A stretch of 64,000 bases of DNA from Streptomyces xylophagus. GTDB lineage: Bacteria > Actinomycetota > Actinomycetes > Streptomycetales > Streptomycetaceae. How positions within the stretch are numbered: the stretch's first letter is position 1; each line of letters begins with the position of its first letter. A model generated the notes under the pieces. The model saw nothing but the letters and a program-made list of their open reading frames with translations, was not told the origin of the DNA and did not search any database. Location of the stretch: positions 1-64,000 of the forward strand of contig NZ_JNWO01000015.1 in the NCBI RefSeq assembly GCF_000716435.1, in the 5' to 3' direction. This document shows positions 10,759-19,273 of the stretch, piece after piece. A program made the translations under genes and the position numbers.

Positions 10759-13479
10759 ATGGCCTCACGTCCCTCCGCAGCCAAGAAGCAGCCCGCCAAG
10801 AGGGCTGCTCCGGCGAAGGCTCCGGCGAAGAAGGCCGCTGCGAAAAGGGCCCCGGCGAAGAAGGCGGTCGCCAAGAGGACCGCCCGCCCCGCGCCCAAGC
10901 CGGCGCCCAGCCCCACCGGTGGCATCGTCCGGCTCGTGCGCGCCGTCTGGCTCGGCACCGCGCACGCCGTCGGCGCGGTGTTCCGCGGCATAGGGCAGGG
11001 CGCGAAGAACCTCGACCCGGCCCACCGCAAGGACGGCGTCGCGCTGCTGCTGTTCGGCCTCGCGCTGATCGTCGCCGCCGGCACCTGGGCCGACCTGCGC
11101 GGTCCGGTCGGCGACCTCGTCGAGATCCTGGTGACCGGCGCCTTCGGCCGCCTCGACCTGCTCGTGCCGATACTGCTCGCGGTGATCGCCGTGCGCTTCA
11201 TCCGGCACCCCGAGAAGCCCGAGGCCAACGGCCGCATCGTGATCGGCCTCTCCGCGCTCGTCATCGGCGTGCTCGGCCAGGTCCACATCGCCTGCGGCGC
11301 GCCCGCCCGCAGCGACGGCATGCAGGCCATAAGGGACGCCGGCGGCCTCATCGGCTGGGCCGTGGCGACCCCGCTGACGTACACCATGGGCGACGTCCTC
11401 GCCGTACCGCTGCTCGTGCTGCTCACGGTCTTCGGGCTGCTGGTCGTCACGGCCACGCCCGTCAACGCGATCCCGCAGCGCCTCAGGCTGCTCGGGGTGA
11501 AGCTCGGCATCGTCCACGACTTCGACGACGAGGACGAGTTCGGCGAGGACGACGAACGCTACGACGAGCAGTGGCGCGAGGCGCTCCCCGCGAGCCCCCG
11601 CAAGCGCGGGAGCGGCCCCGAGGCGTACGACCCCGACAGCGCCGAGCAGGAGGCCCTCTCCAAGCGCCGGAGCCGCCCCCGGCGCTCCGCGGTGCCCCAG
11701 CCCGACATGAACCGCCCCATGGACGCCGTGGACGTCGCAGCGGCCGCCGCAGCGGCCCTCGACGGGGCGGTCCTGCACGGCATGCCGCCCTCGCCGATCG
11801 TCGCCGACCTCACCCAGGGCGTACGGGTGGGAGGCGACCGCGAGGACACCACCCCGACGCCCGTCCCGGCCCCCGCCGCGCGCCCCAAGCAGGAGAAGCT
11901 CAAGGTCGAGCCGGTCGAACGCGTCGTAGCGGATCTGACCAAGGCGGCCCCCGAGGAGATGCGCGATCTGCCGCCTCGGGCCGAGCAGCTTCAGTTGTCC
12001 GGCGACATCACGTACTCGCTGCCGTCGCTCGACCTCCTGGAGCGCGGCGGACCCGGCAAGACGCGCAGCGCCGCGAACGACGCCGTGGTCGCCTCCCTCC
12101 AGAACGTCTTCATGGAGTTCAAGGTCGACGCGGCCGTCACCGGCTTCACGCGCGGGCCGACGGTCACGCGCTACGAGGTGGAGCTCGGCCCCGCCGTCAA
12201 GGTCGAGCGGATCACCGCGCTCACCAAGAACATCGCCTACGCCGTCGCCAGCCCCGATGTGCGGATCATCAGCCCGATCCCCGGCAAGTCGGCGGTCGGC
12301 ATCGAGATCCCGAACACCGACCGCGAGATGGTCAACCTCGGCGACGTACTGCGTCTCGCGGACGCGGCCGAGGACGACCACCCGATGCTGGTGGCGCTCG
12401 GCAAGGACGTCGAGGGCGGCTATGTGATGGCCAACCTGGCGAAGATGCCGCACGTGCTGGTCGCCGGAGCCACCGGTTCCGGCAAATCGTCATGCATTAA
12501 CTGCCTGATCACGTCCGTCATGGTCCGCGCGACCCCCGAGGACGTGCGCATGGTCCTCGTCGACCCCAAGCGCGTCGAACTGACCGCCTACGAAGGCATC
12601 CCGCACCTGATCACGCCGATCATCACCAACCCCAAGCGGGCCGCCGAGGCGCTCCAGTGGGTCGTACGGGAGATGGACCTCAGGTATGACGACCTCGCGG
12701 CCTTCGGGTACCGGCACATCGACGACTTCAATCAGGCCATCCGCGACGGCAAGCTGAAGACGCCGGAGGGCAGCGAGCGGGAGCTCAAGACCTATCCGTA
12801 TCTCCTGGTGATCGTCGACGAGCTCGCCGACCTGATGATGGTCGCGCCGAGGGACGTCGAGGACTCGATCGTGCGCATCACGCAGCTCGCGCGCGCGGCC
12901 GGCATCCACCTGGTGCTCGCGACGCAGCGGCCGTCCGTGGACGTCGTCACCGGTCTGATCAAGGCGAACGTGCCCTCCAGGCTCGCGTTCGCCACCTCCT
13001 CGCTCGCCGACTCCCGGGTCATCCTCGACCAGCCGGGCGCCGAGAAGCTCATCGGCAAGGGTGACGGGCTGTACCTCCCCATGGGGCAGAACAAGCCGAC
13101 CCGTATGCAGGGCGCCTTCGTGACGGAGGACGAGGTCGCGGTCGTCGTCCAGCACTGCAAGGACCAGATGGCGCCCGTCTTCCGGGACGACGTCACCGTC
13201 GGCAGCAAGCAGAAGAAGGAGATCGACGAGGACATCGGCGACGACCTCGACCTGCTGTGCCAGGCGGCCGAGCTGGTCGTGTCCACGCAGTTCGGGTCCA
13301 CCTCGATGCTCCAGCGCAAGCTGCGCGTCGGCTTCGCCAAGGCCGGGCGGCTCATGGACCTCATGGAGTCCCGGGGCATCGTCGGACCCAGCGAGGGGTC
13401 CAAGGCGCGTGACGTTCTCGTGAAGGGTGACGAGCTGGACGGCGTGCTCGCGGTGATCCGCGGGGAGTCTGAAGGGTAG
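10759..13479 (+). CDS. ftsK: FtsK/SpoIIIE DNA translocase
   Basis: This 906-aa septal DNA pump moves chromosomes during (sporulation) division. The N-terminus is a basic Lys/Ala repeat (PAKKAAAKRAPAKKAVAKR). About four membrane segments follow (110-240), then an acidic/proline linker and the FtsK motor: Walker A GATGSGKSS near residue 570 and Walker B VIVDELADLMM near 686, followed by ATQRPSVDVVTG. The C-terminal winged helix (gamma domain, LLCQAAELVVSTQFGSTSMLQRKLRVGFAKAGRLMD type) that reads oriented DNA sequences is present. ATG 10759 is 8 bases after a -10-like TAACCT (10746-10751) and has no ribosome-binding site, suggesting a leaderless mRNA. Length fits Streptomyces FtsK (about 900-930 aa). 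Confidence 0.97.
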   Translation: MASRPSAAKKQPAKRAAPAKAPAKKAAAKRAPAKKAVAKRTARPAPKPAPSPTGGIVRLVRAVWLGTAHAVGAVFRGIGQGAKNLDPAHRKDGVALLLFGLALIVAAGTWADLRGPVGDLVEILVTGAFGRLDLLVPILLAVIAVRFIRHPEKPEANGRIVIGLSALVIGVLGQVHIACGAPARSDGMQAIRDAGGLIGWAVATPLTYTMGDVLAVPLLVLLTVFGLLVVTATPVNAIPQRLRLLGVKLGIVHDFDDEDEFGEDDERYDEQWREALPASPRKRGSGPEAYDPDSAEQEALSKRRSRPRRSAVPQPDMNRPMDAVDVAAAAAAALDGAVLHGMPPSPIVADLTQGVRVGGDREDTTPTPVPAPAARPKQEKLKVEPVERVVADLTKAAPEEMRDLPPRAEQLQLSGDITYSLPSLDLLERGGPGKTRSAANDAVVASLQNVFMEFKVDAAVTGFTRGPTVTRYEVELGPAVKVERITALTKNIAYAVASPDVRIISPIPGKSAVGIEIPNTDREMVNLGDVLRLADAAEDDHPMLVALGKDVEGGYVMANLAKMPHVLVAGATGSGKSSCINCLITSVMVRATPEDVRMVLVDPKRVELTAYEGIPHLITPIITNPKRAAEALQWVVREMDLRYDDLAAFGYRHIDDFNQAIRDGKLKTPEGSERELKTYPYLLVIVDELADLMMVAPRDVEDSIVRITQLARAAGIHLVLATQRPSVDVVTGLIKANVPSRLAFATSSLADSRVILDQPGAEKLIGKGDGLYLPMGQNKPTRMQGAFVTEDEVAVVVQHCKDQMAPVFRDDVTVGSKQKKEIDEDIGDDLDLLCQAAELVVSTQFGSTSMLQRKLRVGFAKAGRLMDLMESRGIVGPSEGSKARDVLVKGDELDGVLAVIRGESEG

Positions 13480-13731
13480 ACGTCCGCCGAAAGGACGAGA
13501 CCGTGACTCACCCGTTAGAGATCGTCGGGCAACCGTTTCCCTTTGCCGTACGTCAAGTTGAGCGAGAAGACAGACAGGGCTCCCACCATGGGGTCCGTGT
13601 CTGGCTCGCCATCGGGCTGTCCGGCCATACCGATGGCGTACAAAGTCCCACCGCCCGGTTGCCCCACCCTTCAGTACCCCCCCTAGACTGAATTTCCAGC
13701 ACAGGCGGCTACACGCTCGAAAGGCGCCCCC

Positions 13732-14589
13732 GTGTCCATCGGCAACTCCCCTGAAGACGAGCGTCCGTTCGAAGACGGTCGCTCCGAAGAGGGTCATGAG
13801 GAAGAAGCCCGCCCTTCCGTCGGCCGAGCCCTGCAGCAGGCACGTATCGCCGCCGGGCTGACCGTCGACGACGTCAGCAGTGCCACCCGGGTCCGTATCG
13901 CCATCGTGCACGCCATCGAGGCCGACGACTTCACGCCCTGCGGCGGCGACGTCTACGCCCGTGGGCACATCCGGACCCTCGCCAAGGCCGTCCACATCGA
14001 TCCCGCTCCGCTCCTCGCGCGCTACGACGACGATCACGGCGGGCGCCCGGCCCCGACGCCGGCGGCGCCCCTCTTCGAGGCGGAACGTATCCGTCCGGAG
14101 CGGCGCGGGCCCAACTGGACCGCGGCCATGGTCGCCGCGATCGTCGCCGTGGTCGGCTTCGTCGGGTTCACGGCGTTCAAGGGCGGCGACAGCGACAGTG
14201 ACGCCACGTCGGTCGCCCAGGGAGCCTCGCCCAGCGCCAGCAAGCCCGCCAAGCCGACACCCTCGAAGACCGACTCCGCCACGCCCAAGTCCGACCCCTC
14301 CGACAGTGCCATCGCCGCCGCGCCGCAGGACAAGGTGACGGTCCAGGTGAGCGCGGTCGACGGCCGCAGCTGGATCTCCGCCAAGGACCACAACGGCCGG
14401 ATGCTGTTCGACGGACTCCTCAAGAAGGGCGAGTCCAAGACCTTCCAGGACAGCTCGAAGGTCAACCTGATCCTCGGCGACGCCGGCGCGATCCAGCTCT
14501 ACGTCAACGGCAAGAAGATCGAGGACGACTTCCAGCCCGGAGCGGTGGAGCGACTCACGTACACGAAGGGCGACCCTGAAGTCGGATAA
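13732..14589 (+). CDS. RodZ-like membrane HTH protein (HTH_25 / DUF4115)
   Basis: The 285-aa product has a cytoplasmic HTH_25 domain at about 24-85 (GRALQQARIAAGLTVDDVSSATRVR type), a single membrane span at about 127-147 (WTAAMVAAIVAVVGFVGFTAF region) and a Ser/Pro/Lys-rich linker. It ends in a C-terminal DUF4115 beta domain (VTVQVSAVDGRSWISAKD ... FQPGAVERLTY). This is the RodZ layout; RodZ links MreB to the cell-wall machinery in rods. In Streptomyces, which grows at tips, the role is less clear. The GTG start at 13732 follows GAAAGG. It lies between ftsK and rimO, as in other actinobacteria. A -10-like TAGACT is at 13684-13689. Direct DNA binding is not implied by the HTH fold here. Confidence 0.85.
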   Translation: MSIGNSPEDERPFEDGRSEEGHEEEARPSVGRALQQARIAAGLTVDDVSSATRVRIAIVHAIEADDFTPCGGDVYARGHIRTLAKAVHIDPAPLLARYDDDHGGRPAPTPAAPLFEAERIRPERRGPNWTAAMVAAIVAVVGFVGFTAFKGGDSDSDATSVAQGASPSASKPAKPTPSKTDSATPKSDPSDSAIAAAPQDKVTVQVSAVDGRSWISAKDHNGRMLFDGLLKKGESKTFQDSSKVNLILGDAGAIQLYVNGKKIEDDFQPGAVERLTYTKGDPEVG

Positions 14590-14625
14590 GCGGTCCGGCA
14601 AAGCGGTCCTACGGAGTGAGTGATC

Positions 14626-14655
14626 AAGGGGTTGGCCAAGATCGGCCAACCCCTT
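14626..14655 (+). terminator. Hairpin after the RodZ-like gene
   Basis: A perfect 12-bp inverted repeat, AAGGGGTTGGCC / GGCCAACCCCTT, has a 6-base loop. It sits 36 bp after the stop codon and just upstream of the rimO promoter. No T-run follows, so it is a plain GC hairpin terminator of the kind common in Streptomyces. Confidence 0.75.
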
Positions 14656-14664
14656 CGACGTGGG

Positions 14665-14687
14665 GTGTCAGTGGGACGAAGTAGTCT
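14665..14687 (+). promoter_or_regulatory. RecA-NDp-like promoter of rimO
   Basis: GTGTCAGTG (14665-14673), 8 bases, then TAGTCT (14682-14687) matches the actinobacterial DNA-damage promoter consensus TTGTCRGTG-N8-TANNNT with one mismatch. The start ATG at 14695 is 8 bases beyond the -10 element, so the mRNA would be leaderless; no ribosome-binding site is seen. Confidence 0.6.
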
Positions 14688-14694
14688 TGAGCCC

Positions 14695-16167
14695 ATGCCT
14701 GAACGCCGTACCGTCGCACTCGTCACTCTTGGCTGCGCCCGTAACGAGGTGGACTCGGAGGAGCTCGCAGGCCGCTTGGAGGCGGACGGCTGGCAACTCG
14801 TGGAGGACGCCGAGGACGCGGACGTCGCCGTCGTCAACACCTGTGGCTTCGTCGAGGCCGCCAAGAAGGACTCCGTCGACGCCCTCCTCGAAGCCAACGA
14901 CCTCAAGGGTCACGGCAGAACACAGGCCGTCGTGGCGGTGGGCTGCATGGCCGAGCGGTACGGCAAGGAGCTCGCCGAGGCGCTGCCCGAAGCCGACGGA
15001 GTGCTCGGCTTCGACGACTACGCCGACATCTCCGACCGCCTGCAGACCATCCTGAACGGCGGCATCCACGCCTCGCACACCCCGCGCGACCGCCGCAAGC
15101 TGCTGCCGATCAGCCCCGCCCAGCGGCAGGAGTCCGCCGCTGACGTCGCGCTGCCCGGTCACGGCCCGGTCGACCTCCCGGACGGCCTCGCGCCCGCCTC
15201 AGGCCCCCGCGCGCCCCTGCGCCGCCGCCTGGACGGCTCCCCGGTCGCCTCGGTGAAGCTCGCCTCCGGCTGCGACCGGCGCTGCTCCTTCTGCGCCATC
15301 CCGTCCTTCCGCGGTTCCTTCATCTCCCGCCGCCCGAGCGACGTGCTGAACGAGACGCGCTGGCTGGCCGAGCAGGGCGTCAAGGAGATCATGCTGGTCT
15401 CCGAGAACAACACGTCCTACGGCAAGGACCTGGGCGACATCCGCCTCCTGGAGTCGCTGCTGCCCGAGCTGGCCAACGTCGACGGCCTGGAGCGGGTGCG
15501 GGTCAGCTACCTCCAGCCCGCCGAGATGCGCCCCGGGCTCATCGACGTGCTCACCTCGACCCCGAAGATCGCGCCCTACTTCGACCTGTCCTTCCAGCAC
15601 TCCGCGCCGGACGTGCTGCGCGCAATGCGCCGCTTCGGCGACACCGACCGCTTCCTCGAACTGCTCGACACCATCCGCTCCAAGGCCCCGCAGGCCGGCG
15701 TGCGCTCGAACTTCATCGTCGGCTTCCCCGGCGAGACCGAGGCCGACCTCGCCGAGCTGGAGCGCTTCCTCAACGGCGCGCGCCTGGACGCCATCGGTGT
15801 CTTCGGCTACTCCGACGAGGACGGCACGGAAGCGGCGACGTACGACAAGAAGCTCGACCAGGACGTCGTGGACGCGCGCCTCGCGCACATCTCGCGGCTC
15901 GCCGAGGAACTCGTCTCGCAGCGCGCCGAGGAGCGCGTCGGCGAGACCGTGCACGTGCTGGTGGAGTCCGTGGACTCCGAGGACGGCGCCTACGGCCGCG
16001 GCGAGCACCAGGCACCCGAAACGGACGGCCAGGTGCTGCTCACGAGCGGCGAAGGCCTGAGCGTCGGCCGTATGGTCGAGGCGAAGGTGGTCGGTACGGA
16101 AGGTGTCGACCTGGTGGCCGAGCCGCTCCTGGGCTCGCTCGCGTGTAGTGAGGAGGCGGGCAGATGA
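14695..16167 (+). CDS. rimO: Ribosomal protein S12 methylthiotransferase RimO
   Basis: This 490-aa radical-SAM methylthiotransferase adds a thiomethyl group to an aspartate of ribosomal protein S12. Order: UPF0004 domain with its cluster cysteines ([20 protein letters not shown]), radical-SAM core with CDRRCSFC near residue 190, the [13 protein letters not shown] motif, and a C-terminal TRAM domain. It is distinguished from the paralogue MiaB (also in this window) by [13 protein letters not shown] and by the S12-type insert before the SAM core. The start at ATG 14695 is favoured by homology and by the leaderless promoter; the frame is open 25 codons further upstream. The stop overlaps the pgsA start (ATGA). 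Confidence 0.95.
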   Translation: MPERRTVALVTLGCARNEVDSEELAGRLEADGWQLVEDAEDADVAVVNTCGFVEAAKKDSVDALLEANDLKGHGRTQAVVAVGCMAERYGKELAEALPEADGVLGFDDYADISDRLQTILNGGIHASHTPRDRRKLLPISPAQRQESAADVALPGHGPVDLPDGLAPASGPRAPLRRRLDGSPVASVKLASGCDRRCSFCAIPSFRGSFISRRPSDVLNETRWLAEQGVKEIMLVSENNTSYGKDLGDIRLLESLLPELANVDGLERVRVSYLQPAEMRPGLIDVLTSTPKIAPYFDLSFQHSAPDVLRAMRRFGDTDRFLELLDTIRSKAPQAGVRSNFIVGFPGETEADLAELERFLNGARLDAIGVFGYSDEDGTEAATYDKKLDQDVVDARLAHISRLAEELVSQRAEERVGETVHVLVESVDSEDGAYGRGEHQAPETDGQVLLTSGEGLSVGRMVEAKVVGTEGVDLVAEPLLGSLACSEEAGR

Positions 16168-16940
16168 CCGGAGTCCCGGCATCGGCGGCGGGCGGCACCT
16201 CCAGCGCCAACGGCGCGCCCGCGAACGCGGGTTCCGGTGCGGCCTCCGGCAGTGCCTCCTCCGGTGTCGTCGAAACCGGTGTCGTCGAGACCGGTGTGCC
16301 CGATGGTCCGAAGCCGGCGCGCGGCGCGAAGGTCGTCGCCGCCGCCGTCAACCAGGCGAGCGTCTGGAACATCGCCAACTTTCTGACCATGCTCCGGCTG
16401 CTCCTCGTCCCCGGCTTTGTCGCCCTGATGCTGGCCGACGGCGGGTACGACCCGGCGATGCGCTCGTTCGCCTGGGCCGCGTTCGCCGTGGCCATGATCA
16501 CCGACCTGTTCGACGGTCATCTGGCGCGCACCTACGACCTCGTCACCGACTTCGGGAAGATCGCCGACCCCATCGCCGACAAGGCGATCATGGGTGCGGC
16601 GCTCATCTGTCTGTCCTCGCTCGGCGACCTCCCGTGGTGGGTGACCGTCGTCATCCTCGGCCGGGAACTCGGGATCACGCTGCTGCGTTTTCTTGTCATC
16701 CGGTACGGCGTCATTCCCGCGTCGCGCGGCGGCAAGCTGAAGACGCTCACGCAGGGCGTGGCCGTAGGGATGTATGTGCTGGCGCTGACGGGCTGGCTGG
16801 CCAGCCTGAGGTTCTGGGTGATGGCGGCGGCGGTCATTCTGACCGTGCTGACCGGGCTCGACTATGTGAGACAGGCCATTGTGCTGCGCAGGCAGGGAAT
16901 CGCCGAGCGCATGGCGGCGTCGGAGGAGACGGAAGCGTGA
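16164..16940 (+). CDS. pgsA: CDP-diacylglycerol-glycerol-3-phosphate 3-phosphatidyltransferase
   Basis: PgsA makes phosphatidylglycerol phosphate from CDP-diacylglycerol and glycerol-3-phosphate in the membrane. The 258-aa product has the CDP-alcohol phosphotransferase signature: DLFDGHLAR, then Gly, Asp and Asp at the expected spacing (GKIADPIAD). Several hydrophobic helices follow ([28 protein letters not shown]). About 60 N-terminal residues are Ala/Gly/Ser-rich and precede the conserved [15 protein letters not shown]; such an extension is not needed for activity. It is translationally coupled on both sides: ATGA overlap with rimO and GTGA overlap with cinA. The pgsA-cinA-clgR order is the classic actinobacterial one. 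Streptomyces has other CDP-alcohol transferases, so this could be a paralogue (compare PgsA3 of M. tuberculosis). Confidence 0.93.
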   Translation: MTGVPASAAGGTSSANGAPANAGSGAASGSASSGVVETGVVETGVPDGPKPARGAKVVAAAVNQASVWNIANFLTMLRLLLVPGFVALMLADGGYDPAMRSFAWAAFAVAMITDLFDGHLARTYDLVTDFGKIADPIADKAIMGAALICLSSLGDLPWWVTVVILGRELGITLLRFLVIRYGVIPASRGGKLKTLTQGVAVGMYVLALTGWLASLRFWVMAAAVILTVLTGLDYVRQAIVLRRQGIAERMAASEETEA

Positions 16941-17482
16941 GTTCCACGGCCACTGAAGTGGTGCGACTACTGACGGTGAGCGGTGCGACGCTCGCTGTCG
17001 CCGAGTCGCTCACCGGTGGTCTGGTTGCGGCGGAGATCACATCGGTACCCGGAGCCTCCAAGGCCTTCCGCGGTTCGGTCACCGCCTACGCCACCGAGCT
17101 GAAGCACCAACTGCTCGGTGTCGACGCGACCCTGCTGGCCGAGCGGGGAGCCGTAGACGCGCAGGTCGCGGCCCAGATGGCGGCTGGCGTGCGGAAGGCT
17201 CTGGGCGCCGACTGGGGCATCGCGACCACGGGTGTGGCGGGCCCTGAGCCGCAGGACGGGCAGCCCGTGGGCACCGTTTTCGTGGCCGTGGACGGCCCCT
17301 TCGGACCGGATTCGGATGCCGCCGGTGGCGGGAAAGTGGCTGCCCTGCGGTTGAACGGCGGCCGGGCGGAAATTCGTAGAGAGAGTGTACGGAGCGTACT
17401 CGCGCTGCTTCTGGAGCGGCTCGTGAGCGAACAGACCGGGAATGAGCGGACACAGGATACGGAACAGAACGGGGGGTTTTGA
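16937..17482 (+). CDS. cinA: CinA-family nicotinamide-nucleotide amidase
   Basis: The 181-aa product is the C-terminal CinA/PncC domain only. It deamidates nicotinamide mononucleotide to nicotinate mononucleotide in pyridine-nucleotide salvage. Conserved blocks: LAVAESLTGGLVAAEIT, GSVTAYATELKHQLLGV, GIATTGVAGPEPQDGQPVGTVFVAV. The longer N-terminal MoCF-like half of full-length CinA is absent, as usual in this neighbourhood. Start GTG 16937 overlaps the pgsA stop codon (GTGA). A charged, Gln/Glu/Thr-rich tail (SEQTGNERTQDTEQN) is unlike the core and probably flexible. Confidence 0.9.
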   Translation: MSSTATEVVRLLTVSGATLAVAESLTGGLVAAEITSVPGASKAFRGSVTAYATELKHQLLGVDATLLAERGAVDAQVAAQMAAGVRKALGADWGIATTGVAGPEPQDGQPVGTVFVAVDGPFGPDSDAAGGGKVAALRLNGGRAEIRRESVRSVLALLLERLVSEQTGNERTQDTEQNGGF

Positions 17483-17591
17483 TGTTTGCAGCCCTGAGTG
17501 AACACGACATCGCTCCCCGCACGGCCGCGGCGCAAGGCGGTACGGTGGGGCGAGAAGGATGCGGCTACGCGGTCCGAGGAGGGAGCCACCG

Positions 17592-17966
17592 ATGATTCTG
17601 CTCCGTCGCCTGCTTGGTGACGTGCTGCGTCGGCAGCGCCAGCGCCAGGGCCGTACTCTGCGCGAAGTCTCCTCGTCCGCCCGAGTCTCACTCGGCTATC
17701 TCTCCGAGGTGGAGCGGGGGCAGAAGGAGGCATCCTCTGAGTTGCTCTCCGCCATCTGCGACGCGTTGGACGTACGGATGTCCGAGCTCATGCGGGAAGT
17801 GAGCGACGAGCTCGCTCTCGCCGAGCTGGCCCAGTCTGCTGCGGCCACCAATTCCGTGCCCACGTCGGTACGTCCGATGCTGGGCTCCGTATCGGTGAAG
17901 GGTGTGCCACCGGAACGGGTGACCATCAAGGCCCCCGCCGAGGCGGTGGACGTGGTCGCCGCGTGA
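17592..17966 (+). CDS. clgR: ClgR transcriptional activator of Clp protease genes
   Basis: The 124-aa product is a single HTH_3 (Cro/CI-type) domain at residues 8-68 ([41 protein letters not shown]) plus a short tail. In Streptomyces ClgR activates clpP1P2, clpC and lon, and is itself a ClpP substrate through its C-terminal Ala-Ala. The product here ends VDVVAA, keeping that degron. Position after pgsA-cinA matches Rv2745c of M. tuberculosis and C. glutamicum clgR. ATG 17592 follows GAGGAGGGAGCCACCG. A -10-like TACGGT lies at 17541-17546, so it has its own promoter in addition to read-through. Confidence 0.93.
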   Translation: MILLRRLLGDVLRRQRQRQGRTLREVSSSARVSLGYLSEVERGQKEASSELLSAICDALDVRMSELMREVSDELALAELAQSAAATNSVPTSVRPMLGSVSVKGVPPERVTIKAPAEAVDVVAA

Positions 17967-18022
17967 CGTTCACGTTGGTGTAGACCGATGAGGCGCTGAC
18001 CGACCTCATGGAAGTGTGCGGG

Positions 18023-18074
18023 CCCCGGCCGGGGCTTCTCCAGGGAGACCTGGAGAGGTGCGGCCGGGGTTTTT
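18023..18074 (+). terminator. clgR terminator (nested hairpin)
   Basis: An outer stem CCCCGGCCG (18023-18031) with CGGCCGGGG (18061-18069) encloses an inner stem CTCCAGG/CCTGGAG (18038-18044, 18049-18055) with a GAGA loop. Five T residues follow at 18070-18074. Confidence 0.9.
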
Positions 18075-18226
18075 CGCGTCCACGGCGGCTTCTACGGCCG
18101 GAGCGGTCCGTTTGCCGGTGTGGCGCGGTGCGGTCATGGTTGAGGCGTGTGGTGCGTCCGTGTGCCGTCGATGCGCCCTCCTTGCGGGTGACCGTGACGT
18201 TCTAGCGTCGGGCTGGAGGTGGGGCC

Positions 18227-18529
18227 ATGGCGGGGCGGATAGCACGCTGGGGGGCCGCGCTGGGGCTCGGCGCGGTCTGGTGGTGGGCTGTACTGCGGCT
18301 CGTGCTGACGCCGCACGCGGGGGCACTGGAAGGAGCCGTGGCGGCCGGCGGATGGGGGCTGAGCCTGCTGCCGGTGCACTGCATGCCCAAGGCCCGGGCG
18401 GCGGGGGCCGTGGCCGCGGGACGGTGGAGAGAGGCCTGGCGGGTGTCCGGCACGCCGGTCGCCGGCGCGGTGTCCGTCACCACGGCATCGCCACGCCCCC
18501 GTTCGGACGGAGGATCTGACCCGTCGTGA
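18227..18529 (+). CDS. Small conserved membrane-associated protein
   Basis: No function is recognised. The 100-aa product has one clear hydrophobic segment at residues 8-28 (WGAALGLGAVWWWAVLRLVL) and a second weaker one at about 38-52 (GGWGLSLLPVHC). The tail is Arg/Ala-rich and then Ser/Thr/Pro-rich. ATG 18227 is preceded by GGAGGTGGGG, a strong ribosome-binding site, and third-position GC supports coding. Its 3' end overlaps the convergent SDR gene by 53 bp; the overlapping tail is low-complexity, so the conserved part is probably residues 1-80. Confidence 0.65.
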   Translation: MAGRIARWGAALGLGAVWWWAVLRLVLTPHAGALEGAVAAGGWGLSLLPVHCMPKARAAGAVAAGRWREAWRVSGTPVAGAVSVTTASPRPRSDGGSDPS

Positions 18530-19241
18530 ACGACGACGCGTCCGACGCCAGATGCAGCACCGCGTGGGCGATGTCCTCCGGCTCGCCCACCCGGCCCAGC
18601 GGCGACAGCCGGGCCATCAGCGCCTCGGTGCGGGCCTGTGCCTCGCCCTCGTGGTGGTCGGTCATCGGCGTGCGTATCCAGCCCGGCGCCACCGCGTTGA
18701 CGCGGATGCCGTGCCGGCCCAGTTCCGTCGCCAGCGTCTTCGTCAGCTGGACCACGGCCGCCTTCGCGGCGCTGTAGCAGAGCAGCCCGGAACCTCCGGT
18801 GTCGATCGCGCCCGACGCCATGGTGACGATGCTGCCCCTGGTGCCCCGGTCGAGCATCAGCCGGGCCGCCTCCTGGCAGGCGTACAGGACGCCCTTGAAG
18901 TTGACGTTCAGCACCCGGTCGAGATCCTCGTCGCGGGTCTCCAGCACCGTGCTGCTGTGCATGATCCCGGCGACCGCGGCCATCACATGCAGGTCCTCGC
19001 AGGAGTCCACGGCCTGCTTCAGCTGGGCGCGGTCGGTGACGTCGAGGTGGTGGGTGCGGGCGGTGCCGCCCTTGTCCTTGATCAGGGTCGCCGTTTCGTG
19101 CAGCCCCTGCGCGTCACGGTCGGCGCAGTGCACGGTGGCGCCCGCCTCGGCGAGCAGCACGGCGGACGCGCGGCCGATACCGCTGGCGGCGCCGGTGACG
19201 AAAGCGGTGCGTCCGGTGAGGTCGTACGCCTTGAGGGGCAT
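18477..19241 (-). CDS. Short-chain dehydrogenase/reductase
   Basis: The 254-aa product is a classical SDR NAD(P)-dependent oxidoreductase. It has the TGAASGIG nucleotide-binding loop near residue 15, a cofactor-selecting Asp (HCADRDA), the VAGI strand (usual NNAG changed to AVAG), and the active-site Tyr/Lys in YSAAK near residue 155. PGWIRTPM follows the active site, and the C-terminal end is GGVAMPW. Substrate cannot be predicted. ATG 19241 is chosen by homology length; an in-frame TTG at 19277 would add 12 residues. Neither has a strong ribosome-binding site. It is separated from nei by 32 bp and on the same strand, so it may be co-transcribed with the lhr-nei pair, though no shared pathway is evident. 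Confidence 0.85.
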   Translation of the reverse strand: MPLKAYDLTGRTAFVTGAASGIGRASAVLLAEAGATVHCADRDAQGLHETATLIKDKGGTARTHHLDVTDRAQLKQAVDSCEDLHVMAAVAGIMHSSTVLETRDEDLDRVLNVNFKGVLYACQEAARLMLDRGTRGSIVTMASGAIDTGGSGLLCYSAAKAAVVQLTKTLATELGRHGIRVNAVAPGWIRTPMTDHHEGEAQARTEALMARLSPLGRVGEPEDIAHAVLHLASDASSFTTGQILRPNGGVAMPW

Positions 19242-19273
19242 GAAGGGACCGTACGAGGGTTTCTGACGGGTCG

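Noticed and set aside
13503..13691. 62-codon frame between ftsK and the RodZ-like gene
   Set aside because: It starts 23 bp after ftsK but lacks a ribosome-binding site and a recognisable product; it overlaps the likely promoter of the next gene.
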